64,000 nt of DNA from assembly GCA_045605765.1 (NCBI GenBank), contig JAZUQQ010000027.1, positions 1 through 64,000 of the forward strand. Reading direction: 5' to 3'. How positions within the stretch are numbered: position 1 is the stretch's first letter; every line of letters begins with the position of its first letter. This DNA is from SIG672 sp045605765 (GTDB lineage Bacteria > Bacillota > Clostridia > Oscillospirales > CAG-272). The position numbers were made by a program, and so were the translations under genes. The notes beneath the pieces were generated by a model. It was not told the origin of the DNA, did no database searches, and saw only the letters and a program-made list of their open reading frames with translations. This document shows, one piece after another, positions 24,522 through 32,324 of the stretch.

Positions 24522-25880
24522 ATGCAACGAAAAAAAATCGTCAGCATTACTGCGGCAGTAATACTTATGCTCGCTTTTATATTATCTCTTCCCTTTTCGG
24601 TAAAAGCGGAGGGCGAGCTAACCTACAATGACGCTGTTGCAGCATTCAAGGAGGACATGAAAGACCCAACACATATCGATTCTGTGCAGTCGGCATACTT
24701 ATACTGTATCTCGACCGAGGCCGAGCTTCTTTCGTTTGATGCTTCTCCCGAGATGCGCGAATCCCCCGCAGATACTGCAAAGCTTCTCACCGCGCTTACA
24801 GCGTACGATCTTATTGAAGACCTTTCGCAAACAGTAAAAATAACACAAAAAATGATAAACGATTCTCCCGGTTCGAGATTCGGATATAAAAACGGCGATG
24901 AGGTAACCTATTCAGACCTTCTTTGCACTCTGCTTATGCGTACAGCGGACGATTCAGCCACCGCACTCGCTTATTCGCTTTGCGGAAACATGACCGTTTT
25001 CGCTCAGAAAATGAATGAGAAAGCCTCTGAGATCGGAATGACCGAAAGCGTTTTCACCAACGCCACGGGTGCTTACGACGAAAGAATGACGACAACCGCC
25101 AAGGATATATTTATCCTTGCAAACGCATTTTACAACAACGATGAGCTTATGGGCTACGTAGGTTCACGTTATCTCAGACTTGATTCGGGCTCACTTGTTT
25201 TCAGTAACAACTATCTGGTCAGTGAATACTATAACTCAACCGGCAAGGATTACCGCGACAGTTCTGTAAACGGAATGATAGTCGGAAGATCCTCTCAGCA
25301 GGGCGACGTTATCGTCCGCTCAGCAAACTACAACGGCTATGAGTACATTTGCGTCATTCTCGGCGCAAAGCGAGACGGTCATCTTCTTTATTCTTACGAG
25401 GTGTCGGGAGAGCTTATAAAATGGGGATCAAAAAACTACTCCTTCCTGAATATTCTAAGTCCGAAGATTCCCGTAACGTCTCTCCCTGTAAAGAGTGCAA
25501 GGGAGACCGATATGGTACCGATAGTTCCCTCGGAAAGCTTTTCAAAATATGTCCTGAACAATGCTTATGTAAGCGGAAAGCTAGTAAAAGATATACGTCT
25601 GGACGTTGAAAAACTCAAAGCTCCGCTCGCAAAAGGAACTGAGGTCGGGGAGATCACGATATATTATGAAGGTGAACTTGTAGCAAAAAGTACGCTCACG
25701 ACCGCGTTTGAACTTACAGAGAACACCACAAGCTCACTCATAGTTTCGATGTGGGAGATCATATCTTCAAAAAAGGCAATAAACGTATATATCGCTGCCA
25801 CCTCTTGCGTTGTGATCTACGTTTTTATAAACTCGATAATAAGACACAGCCGCAAGGTCAAACGAGAGACCTCTGCATAA
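24522..25880 (+). CDS. DacF/PBP5-like protein without catalytic serine (probable inactive D,D-carboxypeptidase)
   Basis: A 452-residue exported protein: signal peptide (MQRKKIVSITAAVILMLAFILSLPFSVKA), a penicillin-binding-protein fold, a C-terminal beta domain (VKDIRLDVEKLKAPLAKGTEVGEITIYYEG) and a final membrane anchor (NVYIAATSCVVIYVFINSII) with a basic tail. The overall match to DacF/PBP5 is clear (ATALAYSLCG…FAQKMNEKASEIGMTESVFTNATGAYD). Yet all three active-site motifs are altered: SxxK (usually PASTTK) reads PADTAK, SxN reads TADD, and KTG is replaced by a VNGMIVG segment. It should not acylate; it may bind peptidoglycan or compete for substrate. GGAGGA ribosome site. Confidence 0.8.
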   Translation: MQRKKIVSITAAVILMLAFILSLPFSVKAEGELTYNDAVAAFKEDMKDPTHIDSVQSAYLYCISTEAELLSFDASPEMRESPADTAKLLTALTAYDLIEDLSQTVKITQKMINDSPGSRFGYKNGDEVTYSDLLCTLLMRTADDSATALAYSLCGNMTVFAQKMNEKASEIGMTESVFTNATGAYDERMTTTAKDIFILANAFYNNDELMGYVGSRYLRLDSGSLVFSNNYLVSEYYNSTGKDYRDSSVNGMIVGRSSQQGDVIVRSANYNGYEYICVILGAKRDGHLLYSYEVSGELIKWGSKNYSFLNILSPKIPVTSLPVKSARETDMVPIVPSESFSKYVLNNAYVSGKLVKDIRLDVEKLKAPLAKGTEVGEITIYYEGELVAKSTLTTAFELTENTTSSLIVSMWEIISSKKAINVYIAATSCVVIYVFINSIIRHSRKVKRETSA

Positions 25881-25927
25881 AATAAAAATAAAACAAGGAT
25901 AACAAGGATATAAAAGGAAATAACATT

Positions 25928-26563
25928 ATGTTTGACACTATAAAAGAAGATATCGCCGCAATAAAAAACCGCGACCCTGCGGCTCGCTCAACTCTTGAAA
26001 TAATGCTACTTTATTCGGGATATAAGGCTATACGCTCATATCGACTTGCCCACTGGCTGCATAATCGCGGATTTATTTTTCTCGCACGTTGGGTCTCTCA
26101 GCGATGCGTAAGAAAGACCAACATTGAGATACACCCCGCCGCGAAGATCGGCAGACGCGTGTTTATAGATCACGGAACGGGCGTTGTTATCGGTGAGACT
26201 GCCGTCGTCGGAGACGATTGCACCATATATCAGGGCGTTACACTCGGAGGTACGGGTAAGGACAAGGGCAAGCGCCACCCGACGCTCGGAAACGGCGTTA
26301 TGGTGGGCGCAGGTGCGAAGGTCCTCGGACCTATAAATATCGGAGATAACACGAGAATTGCCGCAGGTGCGGTGGTTTTAGCGGACACCCCGAGCGACTG
26401 CACGGCGGTCGGTGTTCCCGCAAGAGTGGTGCGCGTTGGCGGCGAAAAGGTCAAAAACCTCGACCAAATCCACGTATCCGACCCTATATCTCAGGAGCTT
26501 TGCCGTCTCGAACATCGCATTTCCGAGCTTGAAAAGCAGCTCGAAGAAGCGAAAGGCGAGTGA
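25928..26563 (+). CDS. cysE: Serine O-acetyltransferase
   Basis: A 211-residue enzyme that acetylates L-serine with acetyl-CoA to start cysteine synthesis. The N-terminal helical part contains MLLYSGYKAIRSYRLAHWL. The left-handed beta-helix carries IEIHPAAKIGRRVFIDHGTGVVIGETAVVGDDCTIYQGVTLGGTG, with the catalytic Asp-His pair in IDHGTGVVIGE, and KDKGKRHPTLGNGVMVGAGAKVLGPINIGDN. A coiled-coil-like tail (ELCRLEHRISELEKQLEEAK) is common in EpsC-type enzymes. cysK is not adjacent. Follows the DacF-like gene by 47 bp and ends at a strong terminator. Confidence 0.95.
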   Translation: MFDTIKEDIAAIKNRDPAARSTLEIMLLYSGYKAIRSYRLAHWLHNRGFIFLARWVSQRCVRKTNIEIHPAAKIGRRVFIDHGTGVVIGETAVVGDDCTIYQGVTLGGTGKDKGKRHPTLGNGVMVGAGAKVLGPINIGDNTRIAAGAVVLADTPSDCTAVGVPARVVRVGGEKVKNLDQIHVSDPISQELCRLEHRISELEKQLEEAKGE

Positions 26564-26611
26564 CGCTCAGGGTGCCGCCCTGAGAACCTGCCAAAAACCT
26601 TAATTAAAAGC

Positions 26612-26643
26612 AAAACCGCAAGGGATTTGTCTCTTGCGGTTTT
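26612..26643 (+). terminator. Bidirectional terminator between cysE and the ECF S-component
   Basis: Stem AAAACCGCAAG / CTTGCGGTTTT, with T-rich sequence on both sides; serves convergent genes. Confidence 0.8.
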
Positions 26644-26647
26644 AATT

Positions 26648-27205
26648 TTAGGTAACGTGTTTTTTCGTGACAAGTCTTTCAAGAACCTCGCTCAGAGGAA
26701 CGATGAGCAGTCCTGCGGCTAAGTTTCCCACCGAGTGAGCCACGTCAAAGGGGAAGCCCGCCACTATCCAGGCGAGTGTCTGCTGAAAATTCATTCCGAA
26801 CATAAGCGCCTGTGCAGGAGCGTAGAGCGCCCCATAGGCGAGTCCGTGAAAGGCGCATACGGCGGGATATACGATACATTTAAGCCATTTCGGCATTCTT
26901 TTTGGGAGTATCATCGTAATTGCCCACAGGACCGTCCAGATATAAAGATAGGGTATCCACCAAAAAGAAAATCCCGCATACAGACCGTTTATCATTATGT
27001 AAACATATATCGGTATGAGTGCCTTTTTACGAAAGACTATCGTAAAGACCATCGTGAACATTCCGAGCAGGTGAATGTTGGGGAGTACTTCCATAATGAT
27101 CTTAGAGCAGAACATGACCGTGCCGAGCATCGCAAACACGACCATTTCACGTATCTTTAAAGACGCACCCGTTCTTTTTTCATCTTTACTATTTTGTGTA
27201 AACAA
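26648..27205 (-). CDS. ECF transporter S component, probably cobalamin-specific
   Basis: A 185-residue membrane protein with about six helices (MVVFAMLGTVMFCSKIIMEVLP, LLGMFTMVFTIVF, IPIYVYIMINGLYAGFSFWW, YLYIWTVLWAITMILP and the C-terminal two). It has the small, all-helical build of ECF S-components, which bind a vitamin and dock on a shared EcfT-EcfA module (not in this window). The TTG at 27205 overlaps the end of the DUF4430 gene by 17 nt and implies translational coupling. The upstream DUF4430 lipoprotein and cobalamin-type riboswitch point to vitamin B12 or a corrinoid as substrate. That specificity is inference from context. Confidence 0.75.
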   Translation of the reverse strand: MFTQNSKDEKRTGASLKIREMVVFAMLGTVMFCSKIIMEVLPNIHLLGMFTMVFTIVFRKKALIPIYVYIMINGLYAGFSFWWIPYLYIWTVLWAITMILPKRMPKWLKCIVYPAVCAFHGLAYGALYAPAQALMFGMNFQQTLAWIVAGFPFDVAHSVGNLAAGLLIVPLSEVLERLVTKKHVT

Positions 27206-27614
27206 GCTGATATATTGCTCCCTCGCTTATTTCGGTGCCGTCCACGCCCGTCATAGCATACTCGCCGTCAATATAAAACGCCCAATAGGTCTGATCAATG
27301 TCGTAATCGGCGTTAATGCCGTTGACGACCTTGATGTACAAACCGAACTCGCTATCCTCGCCGGCAATCAGACTGTGTTCGAGCAGAGCCTCCCCCACGG
27401 TGTCCGCATCGGTCTTGATAGTAAAGGTAATCGTCTTATTCTCAGCTTTTACCTCGACCGTCATGGTCTTTGCACCCTCGCCAAGCTCGGTGTTTTCGGT
27501 ATAAGTCGCACTGTCCCATACGTTTGTTTTATCTGCGCCCTTGCAGGAAAAGAAACACACCACAAGCGCGAGTACAAGAATCACCGAAATAGATAAACTT
27601 AATCTTCTTTTCAT
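27189..27614 (-). CDS. DUF4430 lipoprotein, probable corrinoid-binding surface protein
   Basis: A 141-residue lipoprotein starting at ATG 27614 behind AAAGGATAAG; a longer reading would run into the terminator hairpin of the leader. The signal MKRRLSLSISVILVLALVVCFFSC gives lipobox Cys24. The mature domain (MTVEVKAENKTITFTIKTDADTVGEALLEHSLI…FGLYIKVVNGINADYDIDQTYWAFYIDGEYAMTGVDGTEISEGAIYQLVYTK) is the DUF4430 fold. It is structurally akin to the beta domain of intrinsic factor and transcobalamin, and the W-A-F-Y-I-D-G pattern is diagnostic. It lies under a cobalamin-type riboswitch and overlaps the S-component gene, so the pair should form a B12 uptake system. Confidence 0.85.
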   Translation of the reverse strand: MKRRLSLSISVILVLALVVCFFSCKGADKTNVWDSATYTENTELGEGAKTMTVEVKAENKTITFTIKTDADTVGEALLEHSLIAGEDSEFGLYIKVVNGINADYDIDQTYWAFYIDGEYAMTGVDGTEISEGAIYQLVYTK

Positions 27615-27650
27615 TTTCTTATCCTTTCTTTTGTTTTTTTGCAAAAGGAT

Positions 27651-27677
27651 AAAATAAAAGCGCTCTCCAAGAGAGCG
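27651..27677 (-). terminator. Intrinsic terminator in the riboswitch leader
   Basis: On the minus strand a CGCTCTC-TTG-GAGAGCG hairpin (27677-27661) is followed by CTTTTATTTT, just before the ribosome site of the DUF4430 gene. This is the expected place for a ligand-controlled transcription terminator. Confidence 0.7.
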
Positions 27678-27734
27678 TGTGCAAACAAGACCCTGATATC
27701 CTGCCATATCAAGGTATAAAAGCTTCACGATCTC

Positions 27735-27915
27735 TCCATATTGCCCAAGAGACTTTTATGAGTCGCGAGAGCGATAAGCATTCCGACTCGACCTGCTTTA
27801 AAGAGCAGAAGATACGGTAATGGCTGTTGCTACGGATTCTCACCGTGATTTCCTTATCCCCGAACGTGCCGTCTGTACAGCGCGCCCGACAACGAATATG
27901 ATTTTCATATTCAGA
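27735..27915 (-). promoter_or_regulatory. Cobalamin riboswitch
   Basis: In a ~320-nt leader on the minus strand the core reads AAATC-CGGTGAGAATCC-GTAGCAACAGCC (27844-27822), close to the B12-element GGTGAAAATCC…GCCAC region. Further downstream is GAGTCGGAATGC (27789-27778), matching the AGTCAGGATACC segment. Between and around them are the expected hairpins (for example TCTTCTGC…GCAG). The first conserved half CGGGCGCGCTGTACAGACGGCAC precedes. The downstream terminator suggests ligand binding turns expression of the DUF4430-ECF pair off. Confidence 0.75.
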
Positions 27916-27943
27916 TGCTCCGCGTTTATTCTTTTGTGGGTTT

Positions 27944-27972
27944 ATTATAGTATATTTTTGTTAGAATGTCAA
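27944..27972 (-). promoter_or_regulatory. Sigma-A promoter of the riboswitch operon
   Basis: Minus strand perfect TTGACA (27972-27967), 17-nt spacer, TATAAT (27949-27944). Confidence 0.85.
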
Positions 27973-28011
27973 GGCTTTTCAAAACAGTTTGCACTTTCGG
28001 CGTCAGCCATT

Positions 28012-28112
28012 CATTTTGCGGAGCAAAATGTACCTATTAGAGATTCGACTATATCCAAAGGGCGCAAAAAACGCACTCTTTTGAGTGCGTTTTCCTGCCA
28101 AACGACGCTTCG
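28012..28112. repeat. Hairpin-rich ~100-bp repeat, copy 1
   Basis: Begins with a hairpin (CATTTTGC-GGA-GCAAAATG), then a 40-nt core starting TACCTATTAGAGATTCGACT (28031-28070), then a terminator-like hairpin CGCACTC-TTTT-GAGTGCG followed by TTTTCC. The 40-nt core matches copy 2 at 36 positions. No coding potential. Confidence 0.8.
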
Positions 28113-28135
28113 CACGAGATTTTTGTTTTTTATTT

Positions 28136-28235
28136 ATTTGCGTAAGCAAATGTACCTATTAGAAATTTGACTCTATCCGAAGGGCGCAAAAATCGCACCC
28201 TTTCGGGTGCGATTTCTTGCTAAGCGATGCCTTCG
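28136..28235. repeat. Hairpin-rich ~100-bp repeat, copy 2
   Basis: Same order as copy 1: ATTTGC-GTA-GCAAAT hairpin, core (28153-28192) and hairpin CGCACCC-TTTC-GGGTGCG. The second hairpin differs from copy 1 by a compensatory pair change (T-A to C-G), so pairing is conserved. On the minus strand it is followed by TTTTTG and can serve as the terminator of the PFOR gene. Confidence 0.8.
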
Positions 28236-28245
28236 GCATCGGTTT

Positions 28246-31200
28246 TTATTCGTAGAGCTTACCGATCTTGGTGAGTCTGTCGTACTTAGCCTTTGCATTA
28301 GCCTCAGCCTGAGCGAAGAGCTTTTCTGCTCTCTCGGGGAATGCCTGAGCAAGACGTGTGTAACGAGCTTCACCGGTAATGAATTCCTTATAATCAGCAG
28401 TGGGCTCCTTGCTGTCGAGAACGAACTTGGTCTCTGCAGCAGGATTGTATCTGAACATATGCCAGTAGCCTGCGTCAACAGCTTTCTTCATCTCTGCCTG
28501 GCAGTTAGCCATACCGCCCTTGATCGAGTGCATTTCGCAAGGTGCGTAGCCAATGATGAGCGAAGGTCCGGGATATGCCTCAGCCTCAGCAAGCGCTTTG
28601 AGGGTCTGGTTCATATCTGCGCCCATTGCGATCTGTGCAACGTAAACGTAGCCGTAGGACATTGCGATCTCTGCAAGGTTCTTCTTGCCGATTGCCTTAC
28701 CTGCTGCCGCAAACTGTGCAACCTGTCCGACCTGCGACGCCTTTGATGCCTGACCGCCGGTGTTAGAGTAAACCTCGGTATCGAATACCATTACGTTTAC
28801 GTCCTCACCCGAAGCAAGTACGTGGTCGAGACCACCGAATCCGATATCGTATGCCCATCCGTCACCACCAAATATCCATACCGACTTCTTGGAGAGGTAG
28901 GTCTTCTCTGCGAGTATCGCGGGAGCCACGGGGCAACCCTCTGCTGCTGCCTTTTCAAGCTCAGCAACAAGAGCCTTGGTAGCCGCTTCGTTCTTGGTGC
29001 CGTCGTCCTTGGTTGCGAGATATTCTGCCGCTGCTGCCTTGAACTCATCGGAAGCCTTATCGGATGCTGCCATCTCTTCTACCTTGCCAATGAGCTTCTC
29101 GCGGATAACCTTCTGTCCGATGAACATACCAAGACCGTGCTCAGCATTGTCCTCGAAGAGCGAGTTCGCCCATGCGGGTCCGTGTCCGCTTTCGTTGTTT
29201 ACGGTGTAAGGCGTTGCGGGAGCCGAGCCACCCCAGATCGAAGAACATCCGGTAGCGTTCGAGATATACATTCTCTCACCGAAGAGCTGGGTGATAAGAC
29301 GAGCGTAAGAGGTCTCTGCACAGCCTGCGCAAGATCCCGAGTACTCGAGAAGCGGCTGCTTGAACTGCGAGCCCTTAACCGAAACGTTGATAAGCTCCTT
29401 CTTCTCTGCAACCTTTGCAACTGCATAGTCGTAAGCTTCCTGCTGGTCGAGCTGAGTAGCGATAGGCTTCATCTCGATAGCGGTACCGAGCTTTTCGTTC
29501 TTGTTTACAGGGCAAGCCTTTACGCAGAGCGTACAACCCATACAGTCAAGAGGCGAAACTGCCATCGTGAACTTGTAAGCGGTCTTGATAACAGGCTTAG
29601 CTGCGAACTTGGTAACTGCGGGAGCCTCTGCTGCCTCCTCTTCGGTCATAGCAAAGGGACGAATACAAGCATGGGGACATACGAACGCACAGTTGTTACA
29701 CTGGATACAGTGCTCGGGGTTCCACTGAGGAACGGTAACTGCAACGCCGCGCTTCTCGTATGCTGCCGAGCCCTGAGGGAAGGTACCGTCAACGTACTTG
29801 GTGAACGCCGAAACCTTGAGCGAGTCACCCTTCATAGCGCCTACGGGGATAACGACGTCGTTAACGAAGTCAACGAGGTCCTCTCTGTTTCCGGTAGCCT
29901 TAGCTACGGGAGCGGTCTCGCCTGCGTTTGCCCACTCTGCGGGAACGTTTACGAGGTTGAGAGCATCTTTACCTGAGTCGATAGCAGCGTAGTTGAGATC
30001 AACGATTGCCTGACCCTTCTTAATGTAGGATTTGTAAGCTGCCTTCTTCATATACTCGATAGCCTCGTCGATGGGGAGGATCTTAGCGAGTGCGAAGAAT
30101 GCGGACTGAAGAACAGTGTTCTTAACTTTTGCATTACCGAGGTCGATAGCGATCTTGGTAGCGTTGATGGTGTAGAACTTGATATTATTCTTAGCAATAT
30201 AGGTCTTTACAGAAGCGGGAAGGTGAGCGTCGAGCTCGGCATCGCTCCAAGGACAGTCGAGAAGGAAGGTTCCGCCCGGCTTAACGTCCGAGATCATATC
30301 ATACTTGGTAAGATATGCGTTGTTGTGGCAAGCAACGAAGTCTGCCTTATTAATGTAGTAAGAGGACTTGATGGGACTATCACCGAAACGAAGATGAGAA
30401 ATGGTGATACCGCCAGTCTTCTTGGAGTCATACTGGAAGTATGCCTGAATGTACTTGTCGGTGTGGTCACCGATGATCTTTATAGAGTTCTTGTTAGCAC
30501 CAACGGTACCGTCTCCGCCGAGACCCCAGAACTTGCACTGAATCATATCGGAGGTAGCAGTATCGGGAGCAGCCTTCTCGTCAAGAGAAAGTCCGGTAAC
30601 GTCGTCTACGATACCGATAGTGAAGTGAGCCTTGGGAGTTTCCATAGCAAGGTTCTCGAAGGTTGCGAAGATAGAAGCGGGGGTGGTGTCCTTCGATCCA
30701 AGACCGTAACGTCCACCAACGATCTTCATGCCGCCTCTGCCGACTTCAGCAAGACCTGCAACTACGTCGAGGTAGAGAGGTTCGCCAAGCGAACCGGGCT
30801 CTTTGGTTCTGTCGAGAACTGCGATAGCCTTAACGCTTGCAGGAATAGCCTCTGCGAGCTTTGCAGCTACGAAGGGTCTGTAAAGTCTTACCTTGATAAG
30901 ACCAACCTTCTCACCCTTAGCGGTGAGGTAATCAACAACTTCCTCTGCAACGTCACAAACCGAGCCCATAGCGATGATAACGCGGTCAGCATCGGGAGCA
31001 CCGTAGTAGTTGAAGAGCTTATAGTCGGTTCCGAGCTTTTCGTTAACCTTGTCCATATACTCTTCTACGATTGCGGGAAGCTCATCATAGTATGTATTGC
31101 ATGCTTCTCTGTGCTGGAAGAAGATATCTCCGTTTTCAGCCGATCCGCGAAGAACAGGGTGCTCAGGGTTGATCGAACGTGCGCGGAATGCCGCAACTGC

Positions 31201-31818
31201 ATCCATATCTACCATTTCTGCGAGATCCTCATAGTCCCAAGCAGCAACCTTCTGAATCTCGTGAGAGGTACGGAAGCCGTCGAAGAAGTTGAGGAAAGGA
31301 ACTCTGCCCTTGATGGTAGCAAGGTGTGCAACTGCGCCAAGGTCCATGATTTCCTGCGGGTTGGTTTCTGCCATCATAGCGAAACCGGTCTGACGGCAAG
31401 CGTAAACGTCGGAGTGGTCTCCGAAAATATTGAGTGCGTGCGATGCAACGCAACGAGCCGAAACGTGGATTACGCAAGGGAGAAGCTCACCGGCGATCTT
31501 ATACATATTCGGGATCATAAGGAGAAGACCCTGAGATGCGGTATAGGTCGTGGTGAGAGCACCTGCTGCAAGAGAACCGTGAACGGCACCTGCGGCGCCT
31601 GCCTCTGACTGCATTTCAGTTACCTGTACGTTCTGCCCGAAAATGTTCTTTGCGGGCTCACCGAAAATGTTTTTGTCGGAAGCCGACCAAGTATCCGTTA
31701 CCTCTGCCATAGGAGACGAAGGAGTAATAGGATAAATAGCAGCAACTTCCGTGAACGCATACGAAACGTGTGCGGCGGCGGTATTACCGTCCATTGATAC
31801 TTTTCTTCTGTTTATCAC
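28246..31818 (-). CDS. nifJ: Pyruvate:ferredoxin (flavodoxin) oxidoreductase
   Basis: A single-chain 1190-residue PFOR that converts pyruvate and CoA to acetyl-CoA and CO2, reducing ferredoxin; the core of anaerobic energy metabolism. The GTG at 31818 (VINRRKVSMDGNTAAAHVSYAFTE) has a GGAGG site 9 nt upstream and fits family starts. Domains: pyrimidine/substrate domain (YPITPSSPMAE, about 27-37), transketolase-C-like domain II, gamma domain GLGGDGTVGANKNSIKIIG, then two 4Fe-4S motifs CIQCNNCAFVCPHAC and CMGCTLCVKACPV. The C-terminal TPP domain has proximal-cluster cysteines SGSCAGCAE, SNATGCSSIWGG and GGDGWAYDIGFGGLDHV, with the fourth Cys in YAPCEMHSI. Complete and monocistronic. Confidence 0.97.
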   Translation of the reverse strand: MINRRKVSMDGNTAAAHVSYAFTEVAAIYPITPSSPMAEVTDTWSASDKNIFGEPAKNIFGQNVQVTEMQSEAGAAGAVHGSLAAGALTTTYTASQGLLLMIPNMYKIAGELLPCVIHVSARCVASHALNIFGDHSDVYACRQTGFAMMAETNPQEIMDLGAVAHLATIKGRVPFLNFFDGFRTSHEIQKVAAWDYEDLAEMVDMDAVAAFRARSINPEHPVLRGSAENGDIFFQHREACNTYYDELPAIVEEYMDKVNEKLGTDYKLFNYYGAPDADRVIIAMGSVCDVAEEVVDYLTAKGEKVGLIKVRLYRPFVAAKLAEAIPASVKAIAVLDRTKEPGSLGEPLYLDVVAGLAEVGRGGMKIVGGRYGLGSKDTTPASIFATFENLAMETPKAHFTIGIVDDVTGLSLDEKAAPDTATSDMIQCKFWGLGGDGTVGANKNSIKIIGDHTDKYIQAYFQYDSKKTGGITISHLRFGDSPIKSSYYINKADFVACHNNAYLTKYDMISDVKPGGTFLLDCPWSDAELDAHLPASVKTYIAKNNIKFYTINATKIAIDLGNAKVKNTVLQSAFFALAKILPIDEAIEYMKKAAYKSYIKKGQAIVDLNYAAIDSGKDALNLVNVPAEWANAGETAPVAKATGNREDLVDFVNDVVIPVGAMKGDSLKVSAFTKYVDGTFPQGSAAYEKRGVAVTVPQWNPEHCIQCNNCAFVCPHACIRPFAMTEEEAAEAPAVTKFAAKPVIKTAYKFTMAVSPLDCMGCTLCVKACPVNKNEKLGTAIEMKPIATQLDQQEAYDYAVAKVAEKKELINVSVKGSQFKQPLLEYSGSCAGCAETSYARLITQLFGERMYISNATGCSSIWGGSAPATPYTVNNESGHGPAWANSLFEDNAEHGLGMFIGQKVIREKLIGKVEEMAASDKASDEFKAAAAEYLATKDDGTKNEAATKALVAELEKAAAEGCPVAPAILAEKTYLSKKSVWIFGGDGWAYDIGFGGLDHVLASGEDVNVMVFDTEVYSNTGGQASKASQVGQVAQFAAAGKAIGKKNLAEIAMSYGYVYVAQIAMGADMNQTLKALAEAEAYPGPSLIIGYAPCEMHSIKGGMANCQAEMKKAVDAGYWHMFRYNPAAETKFVLDSKEPTADYKEFITGEARYTRLAQAFPERAEKLFAQAEANAKAKYDRLTKIGKLYE

Positions 31819-31861
31819 TTTGTGATACCTCCGGAAAACAATTATTTTTTCATACACCGCT

Positions 31862-31890
31862 ATTCTAGCACTTTATCGTCAAAATGTAAA
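31862..31890 (-). promoter_or_regulatory. Promoter of the PFOR gene
   Basis: Minus strand TTTACA (31890-31885), 17-nt spacer, TAGAAT (31867-31862). Confidence 0.6.
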
Positions 31891-31974
31891 GACCTTTTGA
31901 CAAATTTCTAACGATTTTCTTTGTGAATTATTGATAAATTTTTTGTAAATTATAATTTTTATGGTAAAAAGCGA

Positions 31975-32002
31975 TTGTCAAACACAAAAAAAGTGATACA
32001 AT
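31975..32002 (+). promoter_or_regulatory. Promoter of the small gene / zeta-like kinase pair
   Basis: TTGTCA (31975-31980), 16-nt spacer, TACAAT (31997-32002), about 37 bp before the first start codon. Confidence 0.6.
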
Positions 32003-32038
32003 TAGATTACACAAAGTAATTTAGGAGGAACTATCCGA

Positions 32039-32281
32039 ATGCTTACCGTCGATACCGAAAAGGAGCTCACTGCCGAAAATGCAGAAGAAAAAGAGCTTCC
32101 CACCGAAATCAGTGAAAATCTCAAAACCGTTAACGCGCTTTTTTCACAGCTCACCCTTTCAGAGCTTGAAAACGCACTTATGGTCACGAGCGACAGAAGC
32201 GAAAAAGTTCTTTACAGAACTCTTCTCAACCTTAAAATGCAACTCGATCAGGAAAAGATAATAAATCAGACTCTTCTCTGA
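32039..32281 (+). CDS. Small acidic protein upstream of the zeta-like kinase (possible antitoxin)
   Basis: An 80-residue protein with an ideal TAGGAGGAAC ribosome site. The first third is acidic and likely disordered (EKELTAENAEEKELPTE). The rest forms helices (ISENLKTVNALFSQLTLSELENALMVTSDRSEKVLYRTLLNLKMQLDQEKIINQTLL). No family is recognised. It has its own promoter and is followed 43 bp later by a zeta-toxin-fold kinase. A short acidic helical protein directly upstream of such a kinase is the classic antitoxin position, but it does not look like the known epsilon antitoxin, so the role is a hypothesis. Confidence 0.65.
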   Translation: MLTVDTEKELTAENAEEKELPTEISENLKTVNALFSQLTLSELENALMVTSDRSEKVLYRTLLNLKMQLDQEKIINQTLL

Positions 32282-32324
32282 TCCAGTCAACCAAGTCACA
32301 TAACTTATCGAGGTCAAAGTTAAG

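Noticed and set aside
28822..29976. 384-codon open frame opposite PFOR, Cys- and Leu-rich
   Set aside because: Reverse image of PFOR; no start signal and no family resemblance.
30223..31608. 461-codon open frame on the plus strand opposite PFOR
   Set aside because: It is a mirror of the strongly biased PFOR codons; it lacks a ribosome site and any recognisable domain, and PFOR on the other strand is complete.
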